Position numbers and translations under genes: made by a program. A model generated the notes under the pieces. The model did not search any database. It saw nothing but the letters and a program-made list of their open reading frames with translations, and had not been told where the DNA came from. A stretch of 64,000 bases of DNA from Hirschia maritima DSM 19733 (lineage in GTDB: Bacteria > Pseudomonadota > Alphaproteobacteria > Caulobacterales > Hyphomonadaceae): assembly GCF_000378345.1 (NCBI RefSeq), contig NZ_KB899546.1, positions 530,523-594,522 on the forward strand, read 5' to 3'. Shown piece after piece: positions 25,353-34,090 of the stretch (positions are counted from its first letter, which is position 1; each line of letters starts with the position of its first letter).

Positions 25353-27167
25353 TTAGTCTTTGTTGATCTCATCAGTATCAACATCACCATTCTTTTTGTG
25401 CATGGCGATCACCACACCTGAAAGAGCAAGAATTGCAATTAGGTTTGGGAAAGCCATCGATGCGTTCGCGATATCACCCAGACGCCACAAAGCGTCAGTG
25501 TTAGTGACCAAACAACCAGCAAATACAACACCCACCCAAGCAAACCGGAATGGGTGTGTAGCCCACTCACCAATCAGGTATGTGATCGCTTGCTCGCCAT
25601 AGTAGGACCAACCGATAATTGTAGTGAACGCAAAGAAGAAAAGTGCGACCGGAACAATCCACACACCTATGACCGGTAATGCTTCGCCATACACACGCGT
25701 TGTAATCGCTGACGATGAAGCATCTGATTTCCAAGCATGAGATACTGCGGTCAATGTTTCATCTACCTGTGCGTCTATGTCTGCCAGACGGTCAATTGTC
25801 GCCTTCAGTAGTGTTGGGTCAGTGGCATCATCAGCTTTCGCAGCAACTAGAATGTCGTAATCTTCACCTGAAATTGTGGAGAAGACTGCAGGGTAAGAAG
25901 CAATCAAGGCTTCGTTTGAAACGAGCTCAGGTGCTTTTGCCTGACATTCTAAGAGTAACTCTCTCGCTTTGGCACCATTGTGTGCAAGCATTGAATTACG
26001 GCCAACCTGATTAGCTTTAGGGAAGAGGTTGTCTCTTGAATAAGCAAGATCAGGGTTTGAGTGAGTTGGCAGGGAAATATGTCCTTGAGTTAAACAAGCA
26101 TCTGCAGCAACGGTAGCTGAGTTTTTACGGAAATCACCTTGTACCGTGAGGATAACCAGTGCCGTCATAGTACAGATCACCATCGTATCGATGAATACAC
26201 CGATCATGGCAATCTCACCTTGCTGTACTGGGTTTTTGGTTTGAGCCGCAGCGTGAGCTATTGGTGCTGAACCTTGTCCAGCTTCGTTTGAAAATAGCCC
26301 TCTGGATATACCATAACTAATTGCGCGCATTACACCATATCCTGCAGCCCCACCAACAGCTTGCTGTAGACCGAATGCGTAGGCGAATATTTCGGCAAAA
26401 GCTCCAGGCACTTTGGTGATATTCATCATCAAAACGATGAAGGCGATAAGGACGTAAAGCCCAGCCATAACTGGAACAACTTTACCTGCAACGGAACCGA
26501 TGGATTTAATACCGCCGATGATTACAGCGAATACCAACGCACCAAGGATTATTCCAACAATCCATCCTTCAAGTTGGAACCCAAAGCTAGACGCTGCGAC
26601 TTCCTGAGCAGCTTCAGTAATAGAATTTGCTTGGATCATTGAGCCGGTTGCTAGAGCAGATGCCAATGTACCAAGACAAAACAGTACAGCGAGCCAACCC
26701 CAATTTTTGCTCAAACCATTCTTAATGTAGTACATTGGACCACCATTTATGCGGTCATATTCATCTGTTTCTCTGTATTTGATCGCTAGACTGGATTCTG
26801 AGAATGCCAGAGCCATGCCCAAGATGGCAGTAATCCACATCCAAAAAATTGCACCCGGTCCTCCTATGGATAGGGCAGTAGCAACACCGGCGAGATTTCC
26901 TGTTCCAACTTGCCCTGAAAGAGCAGTTGAAAGAGCTTGCCAAGGAGTGATCGCACCGTCGGTTCCGTCTTCACCTTTGCGTCCATCCCATACTTCTTTC
27001 AAGGCTGGCACAAAGCGTTTCAAAGGACGTCCACCTAAGCGGATCATCATGTAGATACCTGTTCCTAGTAAGAATACAGCTAGAAAACCTATACCAAAAG
27101 GCGTTAACCCAACTTGTCCCCAAATGAGCCCTCTCACAAGCTCAATAATTTCAACAATTTTTTCCAC
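25353..27167 (-). CDS. Alanine/glycine:cation symporter (AGCS family) with large loop insert
   Basis: 604 residues, about 130 more than usual. Family blocks are present: ALSTALSGQVGTGNLAGVATAL (near 77-98), GGPGAIFWMW, RGLFSNEAGQGSAPIAHAAA (289-308) and FAFTTIIGWSYYGE near 512-525. Between two membrane helices (about residues 343-478) there is a hydrophilic insert with two Cys (358, 408) in place of a short loop; the normal sequence resumes at SSSAITTRVYGEALP. AGCS proteins import alanine or glycine with Na+. This pairs well with the Na+ gradient made by the Nqr complex further right. Confidence 0.9.
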   Translation of the reverse strand: MEKIVEIIELVRGLIWGQVGLTPFGIGFLAVFLLGTGIYMMIRLGGRPLKRFVPALKEVWDGRKGEDGTDGAITPWQALSTALSGQVGTGNLAGVATALSIGGPGAIFWMWITAILGMALAFSESSLAIKYRETDEYDRINGGPMYYIKNGLSKNWGWLAVLFCLGTLASALATGSMIQANSITEAAQEVAASSFGFQLEGWIVGIILGALVFAVIIGGIKSIGSVAGKVVPVMAGLYVLIAFIVLMMNITKVPGAFAEIFAYAFGLQQAVGGAAGYGVMRAISYGISRGLFSNEAGQGSAPIAHAAAQTKNPVQQGEIAMIGVFIDTMVICTMTALVILTVQGDFRKNSATVAADACLTQGHISLPTHSNPDLAYSRDNLFPKANQVGRNSMLAHNGAKARELLLECQAKAPELVSNEALIASYPAVFSTISGEDYDILVAAKADDATDPTLLKATIDRLADIDAQVDETLTAVSHAWKSDASSSAITTRVYGEALPVIGVWIVPVALFFFAFTTIIGWSYYGEQAITYLIGEWATHPFRFAWVGVVFAGCLVTNTDALWRLGDIANASMAFPNLIAILALSGVVIAMHKKNGDVDTDEINKD

Positions 27168-27432
27168 GAAATGCTCCCCGCGTGAACGTTATTTGTTCTA
27201 AAACCTAATAGTTTGAACACAATTTAACGGGCGATACTGATATGTCGATGATTTCATAGTGTAAAACTTATGAATTGAGCAGATGATTGGCTTTTTTGGT
27301 GATATTTTGCCAGTTGAAGAAGAAATACACTCAAATTGACTACGCTTTTTTGAAGTTTATTCAGCTGAATGGCGTACCGATTGCATTTGGCGGGATAATA
27401 AATTCCTCTTTTCTTCGCATTCAGAGATCTAG

Positions 27433-28650
27433 ATGACCAAAGAAACCATCAAGCAAAACGAAGCTTCACGCAATGAAAGCCAAAGCATGACTGAATATCC
27501 ATTTGGAAAAGGTGTCTTTCTTGGTCATGATTGTACGCATGTGGATGCTCGAAAGCGGACTATGGCGCTCGAAAGTGCTGGTGTACAATTGAAGGGGTTC
27601 TTTTTTCGTCGCGAAAAAAACAATGCCGATTATCAACCCGAGTGGGAGAATGTTGAGCTCGGAGTTACAGCGGACAATAACTACTTAAAGCGTGTCCCAG
27701 CATTGCTTAAAGGTCTCAAAATTCTTGTTGATCATAAAAAGGATTTACGCGCCGCAAAATTCATTATGGCACGTAATTTCGACATGATGTTCATTGGAAT
27801 GCTTGCGAAGGTTTTGACAGGAAGTAAAGCAAAACTGGTTTATGATGTGCCGGATGTTCAGGAATTTTTCTTTGGCTCCGGGGCAAAAGGGAAAGTTTTT
27901 CGCTTTCTAGAGAAAATCATTTTAAGTCAGATCTCTTTGTTGGTTGTGACATCGCCGGGCTTTGTGCGGGGATACTTTGAGAAATTTCAAAATTTCAAAG
28001 GCAAGCATTTTGTTTGGGAAAATAAACTCCTTTCTGAGCAAATGGGGGAAATGCCGACAAGCGACAAAATGGACCGTCACCGTGCAAATACATTTACCAC
28101 CCAAAGCCCTTGGGTGGTGTGTTGGCATGGCACTTTGCGGTGCCCAAAGTCGATGGGTATTTTAGCGGAAACTGCAAAACGTATGGGATCGAAAGTTAGA
28201 TTCTATTTGCGCGGTAAGCAGACGATATATCCTGAATTGTTTGAAAAGACTTTTGCTGGAATCGAGAATGTAGATTTTGGCGGTGAATATCGCACCCCCG
28301 ATGATCTTGAAGAGATTTATGGTCCTGCTCATTTCAATTGGTGCCCAGACTATTTTGATCCAGAAGGTAACTCTCCATTATTACTTCCAAATCGTGTGTA
28401 TCAAGGGGGAGCACTTGGCGTTGTTCCGTTGACGATTGAAGGGCAGGAGAGCGCAAATTATGTTGGTGAACATAAACTTGGACATGTGTTGCCAGAAGCA
28501 AGTGCAGATGCGTTGGTCGAGTTTCTTGAGACAGCAAATTGGGATGAATATCTTAAAGCGCGTCAACGTAATTATGATGCGAGAGATACGTTATTTCTCG
28601 AAGATGCAAATGATCTGAAGAAGCTTTTGGAAGCAATTGAAGCTAGCTAA
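27433..28650 (+). CDS. GT-B type glycosyltransferase
   Basis: 405 residues. The N-terminal half (HDCTHVDARKRTMALESAGV, KLVYDVPDVQEFFFG) and the C-terminal half (VCWHGTLRCPKSMGILAETAKR, VYQGGALGVVPLTIEGQESANYVGEHKLGHVLPE) match the two-domain GT-B fold of family 4-like enzymes. Donor and acceptor are unknown. It is read toward, and overlaps by 8 bp, the first dehydratase gene of the lipid cluster. It may glycosylate the cluster's product, but this is inference from position. Confidence 0.75.
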   Translation: MTKETIKQNEASRNESQSMTEYPFGKGVFLGHDCTHVDARKRTMALESAGVQLKGFFFRREKNNADYQPEWENVELGVTADNNYLKRVPALLKGLKILVDHKKDLRAAKFIMARNFDMMFIGMLAKVLTGSKAKLVYDVPDVQEFFFGSGAKGKVFRFLEKIILSQISLLVVTSPGFVRGYFEKFQNFKGKHFVWENKLLSEQMGEMPTSDKMDRHRANTFTTQSPWVVCWHGTLRCPKSMGILAETAKRMGSKVRFYLRGKQTIYPELFEKTFAGIENVDFGGEYRTPDDLEEIYGPAHFNWCPDYFDPEGNSPLLLPNRVYQGGALGVVPLTIEGQESANYVGEHKLGHVLPEASADALVEFLETANWDEYLKARQRNYDARDTLFLEDANDLKKLLEAIEAS

Positions 28651-29062
28651 GTGAAACAGATACTTCGGCTTGATAGATTGGGCTTTCTGAGTTTTCAGTC
28701 TTAATGCTGAATGAGTATTTCGCGACTGTATCGAGCTTCGTTTCCAATTTGGCACTGATGATCAATTCGCGATCGATATTGTGTAGCCATTGGCGGGACC
28801 AATTTGCTTTTTTGATAGCGATGATGCTTGCCTGTTTTGGGCGTGTATCTCCGCTTCGATTCATAATACCGTGTAAAGCTAAGGCCTGTGCGCCGTATTC
28901 TAAGCACGCCGATATGGGTAGGCCAGTTTTATTGCGTAATGGATTGCTCTGTGATTGATGAGAGCGTGTTTTGCAAACTATGAAATTCTCATCACAAGAA
29001 ACGATTGTATCGATTAAGACCATTTTACCTTGGTGGGGAAGTAATTCTGATATAGCTGTCAT
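28643..29062 (-). CDS. Hotdog-fold 3-hydroxyacyl-ACP dehydratase, ApeP-like
   Basis: 139 residues from ATG 29062. The N-terminal ISELLPHQGKMVLID and the segment ISACLEYGAQALALHG are the signature of the FabA/ApeP-like dehydratases of aryl-polyene clusters (catalytic His in PHQ, Glu in the E-x-x-A-Q helix). Such enzymes remove water from 3-hydroxyacyl-ACP in each elongation round. The gene is divergent from the second dehydratase with start codons overlapping on the palindrome CATG. Confidence 0.75.
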   Translation of the reverse strand: MTAISELLPHQGKMVLIDTIVSCDENFIVCKTRSHQSQSNPLRNKTGLPISACLEYGAQALALHGIMNRSGDTRPKQASIIAIKKANWSRQWLHNIDRELIISAKLETKLDTVAKYSFSIKTENSESPIYQAEVSVSLS

Positions 29063-29396
29063 GGTCAAAATGTCTGAGTTGAGAAAATCAATGCGTAGAT
29101 ATCACACTATTTCATCAAGTCATCCATGTTTAGAGGGGCACTTCCCCGAAAACCCAATGGTACCAGGGGCATTATTGTTGGATGAAATAGTGTCGAACAT
29201 TAATCGAGATCAAGTTGAGTATGTTTGTGTTGGTTTATCGAAGGTGAAATTCATCGCTCCTGTTCCTATCGAGACTGAATTTACGATAGAGGTTGAAGAC
29301 GTTTCCGCTGATTGTTGGAATGTGAGTGTGTATAGGCAGGAAGAGATCTATCTTAAAGGCCGTTTGGATGTGGTGGTAAAGCAATCTGCCAATTGA
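29061..29396 (+). CDS. Hotdog-fold 3-hydroxyacyl-ACP dehydratase, ApeI/FabZ-like
   Basis: About 111 residues from ATG 29061; ATG 29070 is another possible start. The FabZ-type active site is plain: SSHPCLEGHFPENPMVPGALLLDEIV (catalytic His in GHFP, motif P-x-x-P-G-x-L). In aryl-polyene clusters the two hotdog dehydratases, ApeI and ApeP, act as partners, and both types are found here back to back. The product of dehydration would be an enoyl-ACP. Confidence 0.8.
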   Translation: MVKMSELRKSMRRYHTISSSHPCLEGHFPENPMVPGALLLDEIVSNINRDQVEYVCVGLSKVKFIAPVPIETEFTIEVEDVSADCWNVSVYRQEEIYLKGRLDVVVKQSAN

Positions 29397-29627
29397 GTTT
29401 GTGATTGTGGAAGTTGTTTTTGTGGCAATCTATTGAAATTCTTGGACGTAGGGGTTGGGAATTCAATTTAAACTGCTACATGACACCTATTAGCAGGATT
29501 TAATCTGACAGATTGTTAGCGAATGGCTATTTGTACGAGTAGAACTGACTTGTACCAGCCTTAGTGTTGATAGATTGAGTGAGATATCGCGACGCAAGCG
29601 ATATTGAAGATTGAGGGACTAAAGGGG

Positions 29628-30605
29628 ATGCTTAGAGTATTAGCAGTTGGGTTTTCCCAAACTGGCCAGTTGAGCCGGTTGATGGATTCCACTTTGGCTC
29701 CATTAGTTGAAGCTGATAACATCGAACTCACGCGCATTGATTTGGAAACGCACAGAGAATTCCCATTTCCTTGGTCGTTTTTCAAATTCTTCGATACGAT
29801 GCCGGAGTGCGTATATGAAGATGCTCCTGCAATAGAACCCGATGGTATTGCGGATGATGCAGAGTTTGATCTTGTAATTTTGTCATACCAGACTTGGTTT
29901 TTGTCTCCTTGTCCGCCAATCGTATCATTTTTAAAGTCAAAAATGGCAGCTCGTATTATTAAAGATAAGCCCGTTATAACGTTGATCGGGTGTCGCAATA
30001 TGTGGCTGATGGGGCAAGAAGCGATCAAAGAACGCCTAGATGATTTAGGTGGGCGTCTGATTGATAATGTCGCGCTCGTGGATGAAGCACATGCGGCCTA
30101 TACGTTTTATTCAACCCCGATTTGGATGTTGACTGGAAATAAGGGACCATACTTCAATGGACGCGTTCCCAAGGCTGGTTTGACGGAAGAGCAAATCTCT
30201 GACGCTTCAAGGTTTGGAGAAGCGATTGTCAAGCAATTGCCCGATCGTGCCCCAGAGGACAATTCGCCTATGATGGCAGGGCTTGGAGCCGTTAAAATTT
30301 CGCCTGGACTTATTGCTTCTGAGAAAGTTGCTAAACGAAATTTCCGCCTTTGGGGGGGATTGATGCGAAAATTTGGTAATCCTGATGCACTTGCCCGCAA
30401 AGGTATCCTTATTGTCTATTTCACTTTCCTTGCGATTATAGTTTTGACAGTTATGCCGATATTGGCGGTTATTAAAAAATTGCTCACACCTTTCACTAAG
30501 AAAAAGGTGGCAAATCAGATTGCTTATTTCGCCCGTCCGTCGGGTGAAGGACGAGAATTATTGAATACCGAGCTAGATGATCAGCTCGAAAAAGGGACAG
30601 AGTAA
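29628..30605 (+). CDS. DarA-like dialkylresorcinol condensing enzyme
   Basis: 325 residues from ATG 29628 (GAGGGA about 9 bases before). The N-terminus RVLAVGFSQTGQLSRLMDS is a flavodoxin-like nucleotide loop, followed by VILSYQTWFLSPCPPIVSFL and GCRNMWLMGQE. These match the DarA family that works with DarB in forming dialkylresorcinols in flexirubin-type clusters. A C-terminal membrane helix (GILIVYFTFLAIIVLTVMPIL) would hold it at the inner membrane. darB-like follows after one base. Confidence 0.8.
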   Translation: MLRVLAVGFSQTGQLSRLMDSTLAPLVEADNIELTRIDLETHREFPFPWSFFKFFDTMPECVYEDAPAIEPDGIADDAEFDLVILSYQTWFLSPCPPIVSFLKSKMAARIIKDKPVITLIGCRNMWLMGQEAIKERLDDLGGRLIDNVALVDEAHAAYTFYSTPIWMLTGNKGPYFNGRVPKAGLTEEQISDASRFGEAIVKQLPDRAPEDNSPMMAGLGAVKISPGLIASEKVAKRNFRLWGGLMRKFGNPDALARKGILIVYFTFLAIIVLTVMPILAVIKKLLTPFTKKKVANQIAYFARPSGEGRELLNTELDDQLEKGTE

Positions 30606-30606
30606 A

Positions 30607-31752
30607 GTGACGAGACCAGTATATGTGACTCGCAGCTCAGCTTATTTGCCGGGTGATGCAATCTCCAATGATGAGATGGAATCTGTTCTAGGCCAAGCTG
30701 GTGGACGTCCTTCGCGGGCGCGCCGCATGATCCTAAGATCAAACAAGATTGTGTCACGTCACTACGCGATTGATCGTGAAACAGGTAAGCCAACGCATTC
30801 GAATGCGCAGCTGGCGGCTGAGGCTGTTCGTGGTCTGGATGAAGGTACGAAATTAGATCAGGTTGATGTACTCGCCTGTGGAACATCAATGCCTGATCAA
30901 GTGTTTCCAAACCATGGCGTTATGGTGCAGGGGGAGTTGGGGCTCCCACCTATTGAGGTTTCTGCAACATCAGGTGTGTGTTTGGCGGGTGTAACGTCAA
31001 TGAAATATGCCTATATGGCTGTGGCGTCTGGGGAAGCAGAAGCATCTGTTGCAACCGGTTCTGAAAATGCATCTGCTATTCTTGCTGCTCATAATTTTGA
31101 AGCCGAGCTAGATGCCAAAGTTGATGCGTTAGAAGAAAATCCAGAGATCGCGTTTGAAAAAGATTTCATTCGTTGGATGCTATCAGATGGTGCTGGCGCA
31201 TTGATGCTGGAAAGTGAACCACGTGATGGTGCAACGAACCTGAAAGTGGAATGGATCGATATCTATTCATATGCTGGCGAGATGGAAACCTGCATGTATG
31301 CGGGTGCTGTAAAGAATGAAGACGGTTCCACTCGTGGTTGGACTAGCATGACATCAAAGGAACGTGACGCGGATTCTGTTATGTCAGTGAAGCAGGATGT
31401 GAAGCTGCTTAATGACAACATCATGATGTATGCCGCCCAAAAGCCTGCTCCTGTAGTCGCAGAAAAACATGGCATTGTGCCTGATGATGTCGATTGGTTT
31501 GTCCCGCATTATTCTTCGGGTTATTTCCGTGAGCGTTTGTTTAATGCACTTAAAGCAGGTGGCTTTGAAATTCCTATGGAAAAATGGTTCACAAACCTAT
31601 CCACAAAGGGAAATACAGGGTCAGCATCGATTTACATCATGCTTGATGAATTGCTGAAATCAGGCAAACTGAAATCTGGTGAAAAAATATTGTGCTGGGT
31701 TCCAGAAAGTGGACGTTTCAGCACCGCATTTATGTTGTTCACTGTCGTATAA
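30607..31752 (+). CDS. DarB-like ketosynthase III
   Basis: 381 residues from GTG 30607, one base after the darA-like stop; an ATG at 30577 lies inside the previous gene. The thiolase fold of KAS III is clear: SATSGVCLAGVTS with Cys125 as nucleophile, FVPHYSSGYFRERL (His) and LSTKGNTGSASIYIMLDEL (Asn), the C-H-N triad. DarB joins a beta-ketoacyl unit with a second acyl thioester, so that DarA can close and aromatise the ring. The N-terminus PVYVTRSSAYLPG and NDEMESVLG are typical of DarB proteins. Confidence 0.85.
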   Translation: MTRPVYVTRSSAYLPGDAISNDEMESVLGQAGGRPSRARRMILRSNKIVSRHYAIDRETGKPTHSNAQLAAEAVRGLDEGTKLDQVDVLACGTSMPDQVFPNHGVMVQGELGLPPIEVSATSGVCLAGVTSMKYAYMAVASGEAEASVATGSENASAILAAHNFEAELDAKVDALEENPEIAFEKDFIRWMLSDGAGALMLESEPRDGATNLKVEWIDIYSYAGEMETCMYAGAVKNEDGSTRGWTSMTSKERDADSVMSVKQDVKLLNDNIMMYAAQKPAPVVAEKHGIVPDDVDWFVPHYSSGYFRERLFNALKAGGFEIPMEKWFTNLSTKGNTGSASIYIMLDELLKSGKLKSGEKILCWVPESGRFSTAFMLFTVV

Positions 31753-31774
31753 TTTGCATTGAAAAGGAGCCATT

Positions 31775-32197
31775 ATGAAGAAGGATGATGTCCCTCAGGA
31801 TAAGTCCCGCACTTATGGTGGCGAAAGCAAGCTCATGTACGCCGTTGATGATGACGGTAAATATACGGGAGTTTCATCGTCAGGATGGGAAGTTGAGACC
31901 TATGCAACGGTGGCGGCGGTTGAGGCGTTGGAGGCTCAACGTGATGCTGCACTAAAGCGCGGCATTGCAGGTGAAACATCTCCTCTAGAGTTTCATATGT
32001 TTGATAAGCGCATGGATATGGCAACTTTGACATCTTCTACAGGTTATGGTGCGTGGCGGGTGAAACGTCATTTGAAACCAAATATATTCAATGCTTTGCC
32101 AGACAAAAAATTAGAGCCTTATTGCGAGGCTATGGGAATTGATCTGCAAACGCTGAAAAGTTTGCCCGAACAATCATCTGAAAGTTCAGAAAGCTAA
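31775..32197 (+). CDS. Small protein of the lipid cluster, unknown function
   Basis: 140 residues, soluble, acidic at the end (PEQSSESSES). It has the blocks MYAVDDDGKYTGVSSSGWEVE, AVEALEAQRDAALKRGIAGETSPLEFHM and STGYGAWRVKRHLKP. The gene sits 22 bp after darB-like and 4 bp before the BtrH-type gene. I have a sense that such a protein occurs in flexirubin-type clusters but cannot name a family. No catalytic motif is visible. Confidence 0.7.
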   Translation: MKKDDVPQDKSRTYGGESKLMYAVDDDGKYTGVSSSGWEVETYATVAAVEALEAQRDAALKRGIAGETSPLEFHMFDKRMDMATLTSSTGYGAWRVKRHLKPNIFNALPDKKLEPYCEAMGIDLQTLKSLPEQSSESSES

Positions 32198-32201
32198 ATT
32201 C

Positions 32202-33203
32202 ATGACACAATTTGAGCACCGTCAATCGGCGCACTGTGAAAGCGGTGTGGTGTCCAATCTGGTAACGGCTTCTGGTGTCCAGATGAGTGAGCCGATGGCT
32301 TTTGGATTATCCTCAAGTTTGATATTTGCCTATCTACCAATGGTGAAAATGGCTGGGATGCCTTTGATTGCTTATCGCATGTTGCCGGGAAGCATTATGA
32401 AAGGTTCTGCCAAGGCTATGAATGCCAAATGGGAGTCACAAACTTTCTCCAATCCCGATGAAGGGATGGCGGCACTTGACCGAGCATTGGATGAGGGAAA
32501 GCCTGTTGGTCTTCAGACAAGCATTTATTGGCTTCCTTATGTCCCGGAAGACATGCGATTTCACTTCAATGCGCATAATTTGGTCGTCTCTCATAAAGAG
32601 GGCGATGAATATGTGGTTTCAGATCCAGTCTTTCCGGAGTTGAAGCGAACAGATGCTGCTTCTTTGAAAAAAGCACGCTTTGTAAAAGGAGTAATGGCTC
32701 CTAAAGGGCGTATGTATCAGCTCTTAGAGGCTCCAAACAATATTGATTATAAAACAGCTATTCCTGCAGCGATTGAACGTAATCGTAAGCTGATGAAAGC
32801 GCCATTTGTGCCAATGGTAGGGACTAAAGGCATTCGTTATATGGGGCGTCAGATTCAGAAATTGGCGAAGAATCCTTCCAAGTCTGATTATCTCAAACAA
32901 TACCTTGGCCACATTGTGCGGATGCAGGAAGAGATTGGAACTGGAGGGGCTGGCTTTCGATTTATCTATGCAGCATTTCTAAAAGAAAGCGCAGAGATGC
33001 TCGGTTCAAATCAATTAGCTGAAGCGGGTGATGCCATGACAGATGCGGGTGATGAATGGCGCCGTTTTGCATTGAATGCCACCAAGATGTGCCGCGGCCG
33101 CAAAGAAATGAATGCAGATGCTCTTTATGGATTGCTTGATGTGTGTGCATCAAAAGAGCAAGAGGTCTGGGATATGCTTAAAGGTGTGAAGAGCGCAGTT
33201 TAG
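32202..33203 (+). CDS. BtrH_N-domain acyltransferase-like protein
   Basis: 333 residues. The N-terminus HCESGVVSNLV (Cys-x-x-Gly, near residue 12) with HFNAHNLVVSHKEGDEYVVSDPVFPELKR around residue 125 gives the Cys and His of the BtrH_N/papain-like fold. In butirosin synthesis BtrH moves an acyl chain from a carrier protein to the acceptor. Here it may move an acyl group from the cluster's ACP onto the resorcinol or a lipid acceptor; this is inference. It is co-directional with darA/darB and meets the ketosynthase-partner gene end to end (4-bp overlap). Confidence 0.75.
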   Translation: MTQFEHRQSAHCESGVVSNLVTASGVQMSEPMAFGLSSSLIFAYLPMVKMAGMPLIAYRMLPGSIMKGSAKAMNAKWESQTFSNPDEGMAALDRALDEGKPVGLQTSIYWLPYVPEDMRFHFNAHNLVVSHKEGDEYVVSDPVFPELKRTDAASLKKARFVKGVMAPKGRMYQLLEAPNNIDYKTAIPAAIERNRKLMKAPFVPMVGTKGIRYMGRQIQKLAKNPSKSDYLKQYLGHIVRMQEEIGTGGAGFRFIYAAFLKESAEMLGSNQLAEAGDAMTDAGDEWRRFALNATKMCRGRKEMNADALYGLLDVCASKEQEVWDMLKGVKSAV

Positions 33204-34090
33204 TCTTTAGCTAAAAGAACTGCGCTCAAGTGGCCTTGCTCATTTTGCTGGACATATAAAAGCTGCGAGGCGGATGTATCTTCACGATGGAGATAATCTC
33301 GAAATATTTGTCCACAGTTGGTGCCGTAATGGCCGGCAGGTTGTTTTTGGGCTTGGTACTCTTGCGCCCCTAATTCATTGATCATTTTTTGGGAATTAGA
33401 ACTGTCTGCGCGGTTACCGAATGTGATAAAGCAGTTTGCACTTAGCAGCGGTTTCAAGTGATCGATGAGTGAACCCGCATCTTTAAAAATTGAAGTATCA
33501 ACTAAATAGCCTATTGGAGTAGCCGAAGTATCACTTCGAGCTAATCGGAACCAATGTGAGCCTTGGGCTAATTCTTCAGCTGGTGCAGAACCAACGCGCG
33601 TTCTGTGCGTGGTATCTGGTGTGGTGAGAATGTCGACACTTCCAACCAAGGCGGTTTCAACATCTAGCACCGACATATCAGTCATGGCCTGGAAAAAGGC
33701 AGACTCGAGTGCGAATTCACGGGTTGAAACAAAACTAGTTGAGCCTCCAATGGAAAAGTACTTTGTCAGATAAAAACATGCTGCATTTGATACTGTATTC
33801 ACAAAAGAAAGTGGTTTTGGGATTTGTCTGTCCCGCACTGTTCTGTGAAGCACATCGATGGTTACATCCATATCGCCTGAACCTGATGTGAAGTACACAT
33901 TAGTCGCTTCAGGAAGGGGGGCAGCGCGCACGCTATCAGCGGCACCAATTAATGCCATCTGGATAAATGGCCCAATTCGTCGAATTTGTTTGCCAAAAAC
34001 TTGTTTGATTTGAGCTTTGAAATCCGGTTCTTCATTTGCTGGGTATTCAATACCGCTTGCCGCAATAATTGGGATTGCTTTCCTATCCAT
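33200..34090 (-). CDS. Ketosynthase-like partner protein (ApeC-like / chain-length factor)
   Basis: 296 residues from ATG 34090, which overlaps the upstream ketosynthase stop by 8 bp. The thiolase fold is recognisable (VYFTSGSGDMDV, VNTVSNAACFYLTKYF, NCFITFGNRADSS), but the usual TACxxS nucleophile segment reads SNAACFY: in my alignment the Cys is one place off and Ala104 takes its position. It is also shorter than a full ketosynthase. This fits a catalytically silent chain-length-factor partner, as ApeC is to ApeO. Confidence in the loss of catalysis is moderate. Confidence 0.7.
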   Translation of the reverse strand: MDRKAIPIIAASGIEYPANEEPDFKAQIKQVFGKQIRRIGPFIQMALIGAADSVRAAPLPEATNVYFTSGSGDMDVTIDVLHRTVRDRQIPKPLSFVNTVSNAACFYLTKYFSIGGSTSFVSTREFALESAFFQAMTDMSVLDVETALVGSVDILTTPDTTHRTRVGSAPAEELAQGSHWFRLARSDTSATPIGYLVDTSIFKDAGSLIDHLKPLLSANCFITFGNRADSSNSQKMINELGAQEYQAQKQPAGHYGTNCGQIFRDYLHREDTSASQLLYVQQNEQGHLSAVLLAKD

